From the NCBI GenBank assembly GCA_019843655.1, contig JACDQD010000004.1:12276001-12340000 (forward strand): a DNA stretch of 64,000 nucleotides, in the 5' to 3' direction. Positions within the stretch are counted from its first letter, which is position 1; each line of letters starts with the position of its first letter. Made by a program: the position numbers and the translations under genes. Shown one piece after another: positions 1-12,020 of this stretch. The DNA comes from Lethocerus indicus (Eukaryota > Arthropoda > Insecta > Hemiptera > Belostomatidae). The notes beneath the pieces were generated by a model that saw nothing but the letters and a program-made list of their open reading frames with translations, was not told where the DNA came from and did no database searches.

Positions 1-1690
1 TGCCATTGTACAAAATATGTTATCATTAATACATATTTAGGTTGCTTATTAAATTTATTCTGCTGATAAAAGCCAATATTATATTGTTTGTCAAGTTAAA
101 GAAGGTTTAGAGGTTGGCGACCCGTTAATAATATCTGCCTTTTCCCAGTTGGAATTGTTGTGAGCATGCTGGGAATTTTGTGCTTTGAAACTAGTCCAGG
201 TCCACGTTTGTTATTCCAACCGGTACCAATAAGGGTGTATACATAAGCGGTACCTCATGGAGAACGTCTGTAGCTCTTCAAAAGCTCTTTATATTATAAA
301 CTGCTCCTTCTCCAATAAAAATATCATCTTCTTTTAAAGGCTTTCTGGCAACCTTAGTAAGCTCTTTTGCACTTCTACAGTCACGTTACTACATTGAAAT
401 ATAATGCTAGAGGTTTAAGCGGGTAGTGCTAGAGAAAAATGAAAAAGAAAACCGTGAATTCCATACAACATTCATGCGCTATACCCAAAAAACCTGAAAA
501 AAGGATATTATTATCCTTAACAAAATTAACCGGCTTAACATCCTTAACATTAATATTATTATCGGGTGTTTCATGTAAAAGTAATTATACTGCCCATTTG
601 ATGAAAATTATTCAATTTAAATTAAAGTATAATTAAAATTAAAGTGTCATTGTCATTTAAGAACTCATTATTTAAACTAACGCAATCCTCAGTCACCGTT
701 ATCATTATATGATAAAGTCGTATGCATGATTGAAGGTCATTCAGAACTGCGTATTGTTTGGGTATTTATTAGAATTTCAATTCTTAATTGAGACCGACCA
801 AAAGTAATGCGTCGGAACAGATTTAAAAACGAAAGTCAGATAAGAATATGTCTACGGTTTATTCAGAATATCGCCGGTTTAGTAGCCAGATTACGAACTT
901 TAGACATATTCCCTTCTGTAGAAGGTTCAACGCTCTTTGTATTATTTTGGATTGGTGCCAATTTCTTAATATTTTCGTTCGCGCCTTCTGTTTACATCTA
1001 TACATTTCGGGCCCAACGTATTTGTACTTGCTGATAGTCCAGTATATTTTCAAACGCGTCTCTGTCAGAGAAAACTGTCTGCCCGTTGTGACAGAGATTT
1101 CGTTCGCCTGGAACTGCATTAGTTGACCCTACCCCCTCACTTCATTCTGTAATATAAGTTAGGCAGATGTCTTTAGTTTGAAAATGTTCTGTGGTTGAAA
1201 ATGTGTGAAATCGCTTCAAATTTTTCAAAATCACCTAAAACTTTTAAGTGATCATCACTTGTATCAGAAACTTGTGTTTGTATCGTATACATTTGTCTGT
1301 TCATAAATTTCAAGCATATTGTATATTTTCGTTGTATTTGAATTATTATTTGCATAAATATATTCCAAGTATTTATATAAGTATACTTAACTAATCAAAT
1401 AGCAACATTTCGCACTATTTTTCGAATTTTTCAAAATATTGAAATAAGAAATATATTACCATAGTTTCATTAATTACTTCCAAAGCTAACGTTCCGTATT
1501 TTTATTCTAAACCGAATAATTACCACAATAATAATATTCTAGAAGGTGCTACTCTTTTAAAGAATGTTTTAAAAATAATATTGATAGCGTACGTTATTCC
1601 TACATAATTTATAAGAATGAAAAAGGAAGTTATGGCGTAATCTTTCGTTTTGGAATGTAGGATTAAAGTTTTGTTTTCTTTATGTTTTTA
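1..1690. other. AT-rich non-coding stretch
   Basis: I see no gene, RNA or repeat family here. Open frames are all under 100 codons, overlap on opposite strands and carry no recognisable domain. The one structured site is a 15-bp palindrome at 1246-1260 (AAGTGAT, C, ATCACTT). It juxtaposes two inverted AAGTG cores of the kind bound by NK2-class homeodomain proteins. Its function is unproven and it could be chance. Confidence 0.5.
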
Positions 1691-1733
1691 TACCTTTAAT
1701 TCAGAAGAATTAAAGGTACGTACACATGTACGT
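1691..1733. repeat. Perfect 12-bp hairpin followed by a 6-bp palindrome
   Basis: TACCTTTAATTC at 1691-1702 and GAATTAAAGGTA at 1707-1718 are exact reverse complements around a 4-nt AGAA loop. Directly abutting is ACGTAC at 1718-1723 with GTACGT at 1728-1733 around a 4-nt loop. This is the longest perfect short-loop stem I found in the window. It may be the tip of a palindromic miniature element or a cruciform-prone site. No longer terminal inverted repeats were found around it. Confidence 0.7.
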
Positions 1734-2575
1734 GTGTAAATGTACCTGCGTTTACTAGATAGTTTTTAAACAAAATTAAATTATCGGTAAAAATATATTT
1801 AAGATATGAAGTTTTTCAGGCAAGTTTATCTCCTTCCTTGACTCCTGGGTTAATGGCAGATTCTTTATTCGCGTCTAATTATTTATAGTCGTCTGTGGCA
1901 GGCCGTGCCAATTAGGCCAGTGCATGTGACATTTAATGAATAAATAAAGGTAGTTTCGAGTCTTGCCTAGCGTCGCACTTTGCCTTAGGCTTCCTTCATA
2001 GAGTCGAAAATGTTATCATAAGACTTTCTGTTTGTGAAATATGTCATCGACATTTAAAGAACGTTCTCCAGGGTGTCCCGTTCGGCCAGAGTTGGTTCGA
2101 CCACTCTCTTATTGTTTACGGTCCAACCTGCGGACGTTATTTAAGGGAGGACGGTTCAAACTGCTGAATCGATAGGTTCTGTTGATGTTGATGGTGTGTT
2201 CGAACAGATTTATAAATAGTAAATATTCTATTTACAGTTATAATAAAATTCAAACTTTACTCCCGCCTGAATATTAGTATCGAATAATTTTGTTCACATC
2301 GCTCGCTACATTAATTTTTTTGTAACTAAAAAGAAAGTTCGGTAATCGAAAGTCTTGAAACCGGTGAACTGAAAAATAGCGGTGGAAATTAAATAATTTA
2401 AGTGTATGTAATGAACAGAAATGATATTTGTTTGCTTTAAGCCGATATTTCAGACAGAATACAGGTTGTCCCGATAGAATTGTCTCATAAATTATATATT
2501 AATGAAGGCTATTACTTGGATTTATTTTCTTATTGTGGAACATTTCCCAAAGGTTTTGATTGATTCTAATGGGGC
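1734..2575. other. Non-coding stretch, nothing recognised
   Basis: Mixed-composition DNA without an open frame of note. No RNA gene, repeat or terminal inverted repeat was recognised by eye. Confidence 0.45.
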
Positions 2576-2579
2576 ATAG

Positions 2580-3060
2580 CTAAGTGTGTGGGCCGTGATG
2601 GCGGGACACCAGTGCACTCTGCCGTTGAAGTCCGAGCTAACTCGGTAGTCTCAGCTGGTGAGTTTTGTCTCAAAATGGCCGCGCCCTGTGTCAGTGTTAC
2701 GCGCAATTTGCACGGTTTTTGCAAGGCCGCTTCAAAAAATAGCGATTCAGCTTGAACTAACCCGCCATCCCGCGTTAGACGAGCGCCCTAGTGCCCTTAA
2801 CCGTTCTTCGAGGATCGCCGGCCCGTCATGAAAGTGAAAAAGAAGGTAATAAGCCAGTTGGCCCGTTGGTAATAACTCCGCCACCTAACCTCCCCGCCGC
2901 ACACTGCTCCCTGATAAGGTCACCTTATCACAGCGATACGCTACCATTATATTACTCGGCAAGCTTTCTATTTGGATTTCCCAGTCTCTTTGCCGATCCA
3001 ATACAACTTTCTATTTGATTTTGTTTCCCCCCCCCTCCCTTGGATCATACTGCGTCGTTG
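2580..3060. other. GC-richer patch with a palindromic GATA-type site
   Basis: This stretch has clearly higher GC than its flanks and many CpG steps. It holds a 75-codon frame starting with GTG that shows no domain and is best read as chance openness in GC-rich DNA. Within it, 2912-2930 is an unusually regular palindrome, listed separately. A pyrimidine tract rich in C lies near 3028-3040. It could be a promoter- or enhancer-like patch, but no transcript evidence can be read from sequence alone. Confidence 0.35.
2912..2930. promoter_or_regulatory. Inverted pair of GATA-factor-like sites
   Basis: TGATAAGGT and ACCTTATCA flank a single central C, giving a 19-bp palindrome. Each arm contains the GATA-factor consensus WGATAR, in inverted orientation. 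The centre also reads AGGTCA, a nuclear-receptor half-site. That these are bound in vivo is inference; the symmetry is directly visible. Confidence 0.4.
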
Positions 3061-4776
3061 AAATATATTTGCGTTTCGGTATTGTACGACCGCTCCCAGC
3101 GCCAAAACGTTTGACAGATTTTGAATACATAAGTGCTTGCGATTGCAATATTTAACGATAAAACTGTTCGATTGTAGAGCAAAGCGCGGGACATTTATAG
3201 ATTGTTGGTCCCAATTTACTTTTTTGCATCATTACACCTTGCCCAATTAAAAGGTGCGATCGGGTGGAAAAAAATCGGGTGCTTGAAAAGTAGTTTAATG
3301 CCATGCCTTTCGACTGGGCGGTGATATTTGAAGGGATCGCGCCAATGAAGGTCACCTAGTGAGCCAGCGATTAGAAATAGCCCCGATTATGGCGGACATT
3401 TAAAATTAAAATGCCGTTCTTGTATACCGGCCATGTATTGGAAATGTTCTTTGTGTATTTGTGGTGTTTAGGGAAAATTTACATCAGTATTCATAAAATT
3501 GCTCCTGCTTGTATGTTTTCTTAGTTTCTTCACCTTATTAAATTGTTGATGGTGGAAAATATATATGCCATAATTTAAAAAAACGAACGGATAAAACGAA
3601 AGCGTTGTATTTTAAAGATATTTTCATTGTTCATTTTGTATTATAGTGTTTAACAAGTGGCATTCATACTGATTTGTTTTTTGTACCTATACTTGATTTT
3701 GGATCTGCCCGATTCTGTTTTCGTTATTTTTTGTTCGAATAATTGTATTTCTGTGTGATAGTAATACAGGTACAAGATTATTGCTGGTATTTGGGAGTGG
3801 TTGGTTTTATATTAGTGAAACCGAGAGTAATGTTCCAACAGTATGGTATTATGGATCCCAACCTGCGGTCTGTTTGGCTGAAGCAGTTTTCCTATCTTAC
3901 CGGAATTTCCGGATAAACTGTGTCAGTTGTCGAAATTAACACAGAGTACTTAGCGTTTAGTTGATTACTACTTCTGGTCATTGAGGTGCCAAATTGGTTT
4001 TTTAACCGTATATGAATGGCTGGTAAGTAGAACTAGCATTTCATTTTATGGAAAGAATAATAAATGCCTAATTATGACTACTGACCTAATATTGATAGAT
4101 AGGCGAACCGGTACTTTCTGGCCTATTCTAGCTGACGCACAATTAGAATATTTTGTAATTGTTGATTTATTAATACAACTAGCTGCAGAAAGATAAATTA
4201 CATATTGCCAGTTTTACCATCTACAGTAATATACTTACACTGCGTGACGTATATTTAAAGAAAAATAATAAATAACTAAAGAATGAGAAAAAAATCCCAA
4301 ATGAAACAAGGATTTATAAAAAAGGAATAAGATCTGCACTTAATAAACGTTATTCTTACTAGTGTAGACTTTCTCGTTTGGAATTTAAGTTTTAATTTCA
4401 TATCGACAAAAACCTGTACTGAAGTGAATTATTAAGATATTTAACCAGTATACTAAGCGCAATATTGGTTTTGCGTGAAATCAGGTCAGTGTTTTTTTAA
4501 TAGGATATCCATGTATTATTTAATTCTGTTCTGGATGTTTTCTATAATGTATACGCTACCAAAATAAACGATTTAATGGGTTATTTAAAAAAAAGGCAAA
4601 GAAAACAATTTCAAACGCAATTAAAAAATAACATGACCGATGCGTGGTGCGGTAGCATGTATTACTTTTCCCATATCACACATACAGATAAATTATATTT
4701 AAAATTCTGCAAACAATTAATGCATTGGTTTAATAGTGTTTAGTTTCATTTTAATAACATTAATTAAAACTCGTAA
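3061..4776. other. AT-rich non-coding stretch
   Basis: No gene recognised. A 13-bp palindrome at 3900-3912 (CCGGAA, T, TTCCGG) contains two inverted CCGGAA cores typical of ETS-family sites. The remainder is AT-rich with poly-A/T runs and short frames only. Confidence 0.45.
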
Positions 4777-4802
4777 ATTTACATTAATTATTTAATGTAA
4801 AT
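4777..4802. repeat. Perfect 11-bp AT-rich hairpin
   Basis: ATTTACATTAA at 4777-4787 pairs exactly with TTAATGTAAAT at 4792-4802 across a 4-nt TTAT loop. It lies in a TAAT-rich segment, so it also presents symmetrical homeodomain-type cores. It may be a cruciform-prone site or a miniature-element remnant. Confidence 0.65.
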
Positions 4803-7585
4803 ACATGTTTTATTATTAAACATAAATGTTATTCTTGTACCCAAGCAACCATGCGTGTGTTATCATACGGCAGTCGGCATATACACTTATAAAGAGATAA
4901 ATTTTCATTTTGAATATCTGAATTTGATTCAGCACAATCTGTGGCTGTGCAAGTGGGGACTCCGTTGACGGAATTTCACTGTTCCGCTCCATTTCACTCG
5001 TTTCCATGAAACACAATATACATACCATATATATGTTAGTTAGTATTAGTTTCTGTTTACACACTCAGGACGACCTGTGTACGCTTTCGCCATATTAAAT
5101 TAACTTTGTTATTGGTTTTTATCTTACTGGGTGTCGTATTTACCTATCAAAAGAAAGTTTCCCTCTCAGCCGCCCCTCAATCATTTCCGAAATATTTAGT
5201 CGCCCTGCCAAGTCATTTAGTATTTTCCATTCTTCGAATTCTAAGGCATCATTGCCTACTGTCAATTGTGCTGTCCTTTCCAAAAGCCCAGCTCAGTGAC
5301 GGGGAATACGTTGCCCAAAAGACCCTGATCAATTGCGACAGCCTTTCAGAATCGTGAAAAGCTTACTGCTTTTTCTTTTCCGTCATTTATCGCTTCCTGG
5401 AATCGGGGCGGAATGGTATCCATTTTGTTGTGCACTCATAAAAGTTGTTATTCGGTAGCGAGTATAAACAAATATAAAGGTTGAATAATTATGTAAGTAT
5501 ATCCGCATTCTGTGTTGCCCATAAGACTTAACGACGTGTGGAGAAACACACATTGAGCACTGTAAGGTTTATATTGTTCGTCTAGCAGAATTATTAAAGT
5601 AATATTGACCAGAGTCCATTTTCCCCTAATATTAATACTTGCCATTTTCCGAAATTTTCAGGGCCGGATGTACACCCCAAGGCTACTGTCCTAATTACAT
5701 CGCGCTAAACGCAACACTGGACATGTTGAATAAATTAGTTCGGCCGGAATTATTAGTTAATAATTAGAGCAATTATAGGTACAATTATTTTGTACACTAT
5801 ACTATATATATTTATTTCCACGGTTAAATTAATTTTGGTGGGAACCATGATGTTAATTTCTACTTATTGATGTACTTATGAAACCTACCTGGTTTTACTG
5901 TTCCTTGTCCACATCTGATAAGCTATCCCATAGGTTTCCTGTTATTTCGGAACGATAAAAAGTTTCAGGTATCCGTATTTGTGGTCAAACTTTGCTGCCA
6001 TTTCATTAATTTATTTTTGTCCATTTATGACTACCCATAAGGCTGGAAATAATTACGGCCAATCCTCAACCTTCTAAATGCAATGTGTACTTTTTGTAAG
6101 AGTATCAGACTTAAGGTTTCCGCCTGCCAGTAAACAGGTAAACTGTCGTTTCATTTTTTCTGGATCATCGAACTCTGGTTTGGAATGGCCCCATAATTCT
6201 CTGTTATATTACTAGGTTCTTCAATTCAGCCTGCGAGCTTGCGTGCGCAGTTATAATCTTCAGGTTTTTCGTAATAACATCGTTGGAACAAACGATAAGT
6301 AGAACATGTCGGAATTTCGCTGATAAGAAGTAAAACATACTCCAGTCAGGCCAGAAACCCTGTCTTCTTCCTCGCATCTAAAAAAAACTCCTTTACAAAA
6401 AGCTGAATTTCCTTCCTCTTGAGCCTAATCTCAGTCACGTGGCGAATGCCTTCAAATTCTAATGTTCGCATGACCGATCAATTATGACTCGTGGGTGGGT
6501 GAAAAGATGGGTGGGTTAATGGAAGCTGTCATCATATAATTCAATTCATCACGGTTTAAGCCGTCGAGCTGAAGTTATTGCCTATAGTTAGTTCAGGATG
6601 GGAGCATGTTCAGGGCTTTTGTTGATGCCCGCGTATCTTAAAATGGATTAGATTGGTCGGATTCTAAGACTTGATTAATGACGTAATGTAATTTTTAGGA
6701 TGCGTATTACCGAAAAATTTATGAATTATTTCTGGATCTAAATAATTTTTTCATTAAATCTGTCAGTAATGTTCCCTTTAATGCTGCTTAAGGATAGGTT
6801 TTTTAGATCATTCACTCGTCTGGTTGGCATAAGTGAATGTTCTGCTCCCATACCTCCTGGTGATTGGTTCTTTAACAATTATCTCCGAATTCATTTCATT
6901 TCCAATCTTCGTGCATTAATTCTTGTCATTGGTTGCCTCCCGGAAATCTGAAGAGAGCATCTTATAAGCATAAGGGCATAAATGCAGTATTTTGTCTAAA
7001 AAGTGGCGGTGCGACGGTCTGTAGTATTATGTAGGCAAGACAGAATCATTAATAGCGAAATTATCATTCAATTATGATCCAAGTTTGTTGAGTTTTTGGC
7101 GAATGGTGTACTTTCGCGGATCTAATATCCGTCTGTCCTTGTATCGGCTGGTGTATACCCTCGTTGGCCAAATGAACGCGTTTCTTCGACGGTGACCGCA
7201 AATTGTCGACCGCAGGTTTGCTTCAAGTGGACTCAGTGGTAATCCCCAGTTCGATTGGCCTGTTCGGCCGGCCCTCACATTTCACCTGTTCAAACGCTTT
7301 GAAGCATTCAGACTATTCGCATGAAGGGTTTCTCCCCGGCTAGCCACTGTCTGAGAAACTGACACCGGCAATGGGTCCCAACGATGAGGAGGAACGATCA
7401 ATTTAGAATGATTCAGATAAGTTGACACTGTCGTATTTTATTGTTCACCGACAATCTGACTTACACTTAAGCGGATTAACAAAATCCCACCCTCCCCTCA
7501 ACTCCAATAAGACAAACATAATTCCCCAATAACACAATAACAAGATAAGTATATATACGCACGACAAACTGACAAACGCCACCGT
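4803..7585. other. Non-coding stretch
   Basis: No gene recognised. An 18-bp near-palindrome at 5748-5765 (AATTATTA, GT, TAATAATT) is TAAT-rich. Short frames at 5106-5357, 6769-6951 and 7072-7278 show no domain and are at lengths expected by chance in this composition. Confidence 0.45.
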
Positions 7586-7589
7586 ACAA

Positions 7590-7692
7590 GTGACTGTGAC
7601 TAACCGCTACTGAAGATGGCGAGCAGCCGAAACCGGTCTAGCAAAAGACCAAACCAGCGAGAGGAGACAGAAACACCACAAACCTACGGTAT
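7590..7692 (+). mobile_element. Short Penelope-like retroelement fragment carrying a hammerhead-like motif
   Basis: This is the best-preserved copy of a dispersed family. Its 3' flank (about 7643-7692) is clearly related to the flank of the plus-strand copy at 31297-31346: both start AAAAGACCAAACCAGCGAGA and then diverge. The 5' side shares a TAAC(A)CCGNTACTGA-type stretch with other copies. PLEs are known to carry type I hammerhead motifs in their terminal repeats. No reverse transcriptase or GIY-YIG endonuclease frame is visible nearby, so this is a fragment or a non-autonomous copy. Assignment to PLE rests on the ribozyme type only. Confidence 0.6.
7606..7642 (+). ncRNA. Hammerhead-like ribozyme motif, type I, minimal stem III
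   Basis: In order I read: stem I 5' strand GCTA (7606-7609); core CTGAAGA (7610-7616), which fits the CUGANGA hammerhead core; stem II GGC (7618-7620), loop GAGCA, GCC (7626-7628); core GAAA (7629-7632); minimal self-complementary stem III ACCGGT (7632-7637); cleavage-site position C (7638); stem I 3' strand TAGC (7639-7642), exactly complementary to GCTA. The deviation from canonical is one extra T (7617) between the core and stem II, shared by related copies. Short palindromic stem III implies action as a dimer, as known for PLE ribozymes. Cleavage activity is not proven. Confidence 0.65.
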
Positions 7693-10600
7693 TGTTATTT
7701 TTGTTTCATGAAACTTGCGCCTAGTACCAGTTGCGTTATTCACGTACCATCGATTCCTCTCCTTTCACGTCACTACTTTGATGTTAATCAAAACGGCCCA
7801 CCGGAGTTCGGTTGATTAATATTTAGCCGAACTGGCAATTCCATTACCTGGTTCAGTGAACTTATTGTCATGGACAAGATAGGAAAGGCCCCTGCGCACA
7901 TTTTTAATGTTTAGTAACAATTAAATGTGCATTGTACTGTGAAACGGATTATCAGAAATAATGATATAACAATTATACATGACAATGTATCTGTTTCAAT
8001 AATCTGTAGCAGCCCCATAGAAGTTTTAAGATTGGAAAAGATACTGGTATAGGGTCAGCACCGTATTAGATATATGAGATTAACGGGTAAAACAAGTCGT
8101 TACATATATGCATATGTAATAATTTCATTTTCGAATTGGTTTCCATGGCTGTTTCTGCGCTTTGAAATGAAAGCGGGCTGGAAAATGGATTTTTATTACT
8201 AATGTTAATGTTTACGTTGGAAAAGAAATTTATTTTAAGAGAGATCTTAAGAAAAACAGTCGGCTTAAACTTCTTTTAGCTCTCTACAGACACTTTTCTG
8301 TTGTCAACTTCCTTTCTAAGCGCTGAAGACGCACAGACATGCGGGTATGACGTTCTCTAGCCGGCTGTCTGATGAATGCAATTTCTTCTGAATAACTTCC
8401 ACAATAGTTTCCAGGGAAACTGGTCAGCATTTCTGCGAACTTCTTCAAAGCTCATTCTTAAGGACACGGCCGTACGTACCTGCAGGTTCAGTTCCTACCT
8501 TTCTCGTACACTATTATTAATGTGTAATTTGATGATTCTGGCAGTTGGCTGTCTGCATTCGGTTGATAAGTGGTCATGTTCAATGGGTCGAAGCGTCACG
8601 ATCGCTATACCGTTACCCGTCGGCCTTTCCTTTCTTGAGGTCGGTTTTCGGTTGTTGCTGAAATAAGGCGTGTGTCCGCTGATTTGTCTCGCGACCTTTC
8701 AAAGGAGAAGTAAGGGCGGCGATGGGGCACCGCCAAAGCGTCTTGGATATACATGCACTACATTGCACCATGTGGGCGAGAGGACACAGTGTAATCGCGA
8801 GTGTGATGATAGCAAAATAATCATTTTAACCTTCAACGGAAATAATCTTTTTAAACTCGTATATTACAAGGAATGTGTATATTGCTCCGCACAGTATATA
8901 TAATTCTAAATGTCCTTCAGATATTCAGCAACTTGACCCGCCTTTGGGGTTAATTCCAATAATTATGTTGTTAATTAAAGTAATTGTGATTTTAAACCTT
9001 ATAAGCATTTAATTTTGTAATTTTGTTTGTATTCTTACAGAAAATCGAATGTCCCTCTTTGTTCGTTTCTGTTTAATGTACCTTAGAAAAAGTACTTCTT
9101 TTCATTTCGATCGGGTCCCTCGTTTTCCAGTTGCTTGCCTGCGACCCTGATCCTAGTTGGGCAACGCTTGGGTTAGTAGTGTGCGAAAAAATTAATCAGA
9201 AATCCGCTCGATATTTCGACAGCGACGTTTTAATTAGACCCCTCGAGTTCGATTACTCTCGCGCTCGTTTCGATTCCTTCGTAACCTCTTCCATCCCAAC
9301 AGGTAGTAGTAAGTAGGGACTCTTGCGAAACTCCACGGAGGCGACCATAAAATGGGAAATAAAAAATAATATCATCGGTTTGGCAATTCTAGTTCTACGT
9401 CCGGTGTCGGTTCACTTGGAGAAGTTGAACGAATTACGACCTTTCGAACTGAAAGTGAATCTGGGGAACATCGTGTCGTCAACGACTTAAATAATGAACT
9501 TAAGGGATGAATCACTCTAAACAATTGTTATACTTCAAAAGTTACAACAACGGTTTCTTCTATTCTTTTGAATGTTTTTCCTACCTCTTATTGTTTTGGT
9601 TGGTCGATAATTTAGTCGAGTTAATAATTGGTGTGGGAAAGGGGAATCGCTGCAAGAGAAACTGAAAGACGTTGAGATATAAGTCATCGCATGTGACAAT
9701 CAGTAGTATTTGCCCGTATTTTGTTACCAACTCGGATCCTACTGAAATGTGTATTGGAAAAATAACTCTTTAAATATTTTACCGGTAGCCATTTTGTATA
9801 TGCATCATTAGATTGGAGCCGCGTTCAGTCCAGAGGCTTATTCGTATCGTCTACCCGGAGGGAATCATCAGTGGTTGAAAAGTGAGGCCGGTGTTGGACA
9901 TTCATCGGGGTGAAGTTGTCTCGCGATTGGCCCCCATCCGACGGGCAATTACCGGCTTCCAATTGAACTCTCTTCACCCCCTCCCCCCTCCGGCCAATCC
10001 TCCCCAGCTATTCACGCCGTGTAATAATCGGATGCCACGAACGGCCGTGTCCGCAGACATATAGAAAACGGACGCCAATTCCAAGTCTCTGACTTTAATT
10101 ATGAAGCTGTAAACGGAATTATTTCCCTTCGAGAAGTGGGCGCTTCTCCCAGACCAGTCTTTCTAACCATTTTCAATTCCTTAGCGAAGACTGTGAAAGA
10201 ATATACCGAACATCATATTCTCAATACCAATGAGTAGTAGACTTTATTTCCGTCATTTAACGTTTCTTTACGTGCAATTCGAATGCCCCTTCTTTCTCGA
10301 TGCTTAATAAACCGTTAGTTTGTTCTTATCGCTTGATTCAATGGCTTCTTTGCCATGCTTGTTCTATATATGCAGCTGTTGTGTATTACAAGTAGCTTTA
10401 TTGGAAGGAACATAATAGGCAATTGCTTTATTTGTCATTCTTTCAATGTAATCCTTTCTTGTTGTTTTTTAAGATTAAAAAGAAATACTTGTGCTGTAGA
10501 TGTACTATATTCGAATGAATAGCGATATTAGGGAAAGAAGAGAAAACCTTCGTTTTCAATCGGGTACAACGATAATGAATCATGGTCATTATTATTGATT

Positions 10601-10740
10601 CGGGAGACTTCTTTAATTTTCTTAGCTTTGTTAAACATTTTGATTCTTTTCATTTGAACCAATAAATATGTATATATTTCATTTATGTATTAACAAAGTA
10701 TCACGATGAATTGAGGAGGGTTTAGTTAGACACAACCTTA
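7693..10740. other. Non-coding stretch
   Basis: No gene recognised. An 8-bp perfect hairpin lies at 8100-8119 (TTACATAT, ATGC, ATATGTAA). A C-rich tract near 9977-9990 has runs of five and six C. Frames of 60-96 codons at 8376, 8670, 9131 and 9882 have no domain and are of chance length. Confidence 0.45.
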
Positions 10741-10788
10741 GGGGAATAAGGGGTTGGGGGGGGGGCCTTCCCCCTCCCCCCTTTCCCC
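10741..10788. other. Abutting G-run and C-run tract (quadruplex / i-motif potential on both strands)
   Basis: On the plus strand G4 (10741-10744), G4 (10750-10753) and G10 (10756-10765) give a G-quadruplex-capable block. It is followed at once by C-runs of 5, 6 and 4 (10770-10774, 10776-10781, 10785-10788). Each strand thus has a G-rich and a C-rich half, and the two halves can also pair as a G:C hairpin. Confidence 0.7.
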
Positions 10789-10801
10789 TCCTTCACCCTC
10801 C

Positions 10802-12020
10802 AGGATTGAAAAGAAATTACCAGGTTTTCTGTTTATACGTACTCAAGGTAGATCCCACGGACAGAGAGAGGGGCAGTTAATGCGTTACGGCGTTGACTCC
10901 GTGTCACTTGAACCATGACTCCTCAAACAGCAAAACGTTTTCCGTCCGTGAAAAGTTCGAGCTCTCAAACCAACCATTTCGTAGTGATACGAAGTTGTGC
11001 CGCGTGATATATTTATTGAAACGTTTCCGTGAAAAGTATCCGCACGTGTTCAACTTGACATTGTAGAAAGGCTCGCGAGTGGGACAATGTGTGTAACTCC
11101 GCTACACATGTACGTGGTAACAGATAGCAGGTGAAAAATTGAAGGAATAAACATTTTATTACGTTTAGAAATTCGTCAATTACCTACCGTTAAGGATTTG
11201 TCGCCGGATTCAATGGTCCGTGTGTCACATCGGTACTCCGCACATTTCTGGATTCGCGTTCGCCAAAAAAAAACTGCTGTAACAGGGGATGGGGGGGCGT
11301 TACTTAAGCTTGTTGACCTCGTTATGATCGAGAAACACTCCGGTGGACCGGCCTTGTGGTCTCAAATAGGATATCGTGTCTGCCTTAACACACATTATCC
11401 ATATTAAGGTCGCTCTATACCACGGCTTCTTTGTGGATATTTTTTCCAGCCCCTTTTGTATATTCCATTTGCAACATCAGTTATTTTGTATACCTCCAAG
11501 TCCTGTTCGTTCCCCGCCCGGCGCCGGAAGTGTCTTCGTCGACCGCTTGCGGTAGATAAGCGAAAGACGCGAAGAATTTGTTTTGTTGTTTTTTTCCGAA
11601 AGACTGACCACACCATTTGGTAGTACTAATGAAAGATTTTAACCGGTTAATTTTTCCTTCTGTCTGTCATGACGTAATTGCCAACGTAACATCACCTTAT
11701 ATAGGTGTTCTAGATATGTGATACTCTACTTATTCCGAGACCACTGTAATTTCTGTTTGCATAATTAGAAATGATGGCATCGGACTATATGCGGAAAGCC
11801 ACCTTCAGCCTTCGTCAGATCTGTTTTCGTATTTATACGCTATATTGTCATATGGGAGGATAACTGCATGAATGCGCCAGATACCGCCGGTATCCGTTGA
11901 TACAAAGAATGTTTACTTCTTAAGAAATAGTTACCTTTACTACTTCCTAGATAGGTAATTATAAGCAAAATGTAATTAACTACTTTCGTAGTTGTCTAAC
12001 TGATAACCCTAATAGTCGGT
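10802..12020. other. Non-coding stretch
   Basis: No gene recognised. A small palindrome at 11542-11553 (ACCGC, TT, GCGGT) lies in a GC-rich patch. Frames of about 70 codons at 11198-11407 (+) and 11404-11616 (-) show no domain. Confidence 0.45.

Noticed and set aside
114..125. TGGCGACCCG, resembling a retroelement primer-binding site
   Set aside because: No LTR ends upstream with a matching copy elsewhere and no gag-pol frame downstream.
11790..11830. Minus-strand CTGACGAAGGCTGAAGGTGGC, core-like start of a hammerhead
   Set aside because: No GAAA core after the putative stem II and no stem I closure.
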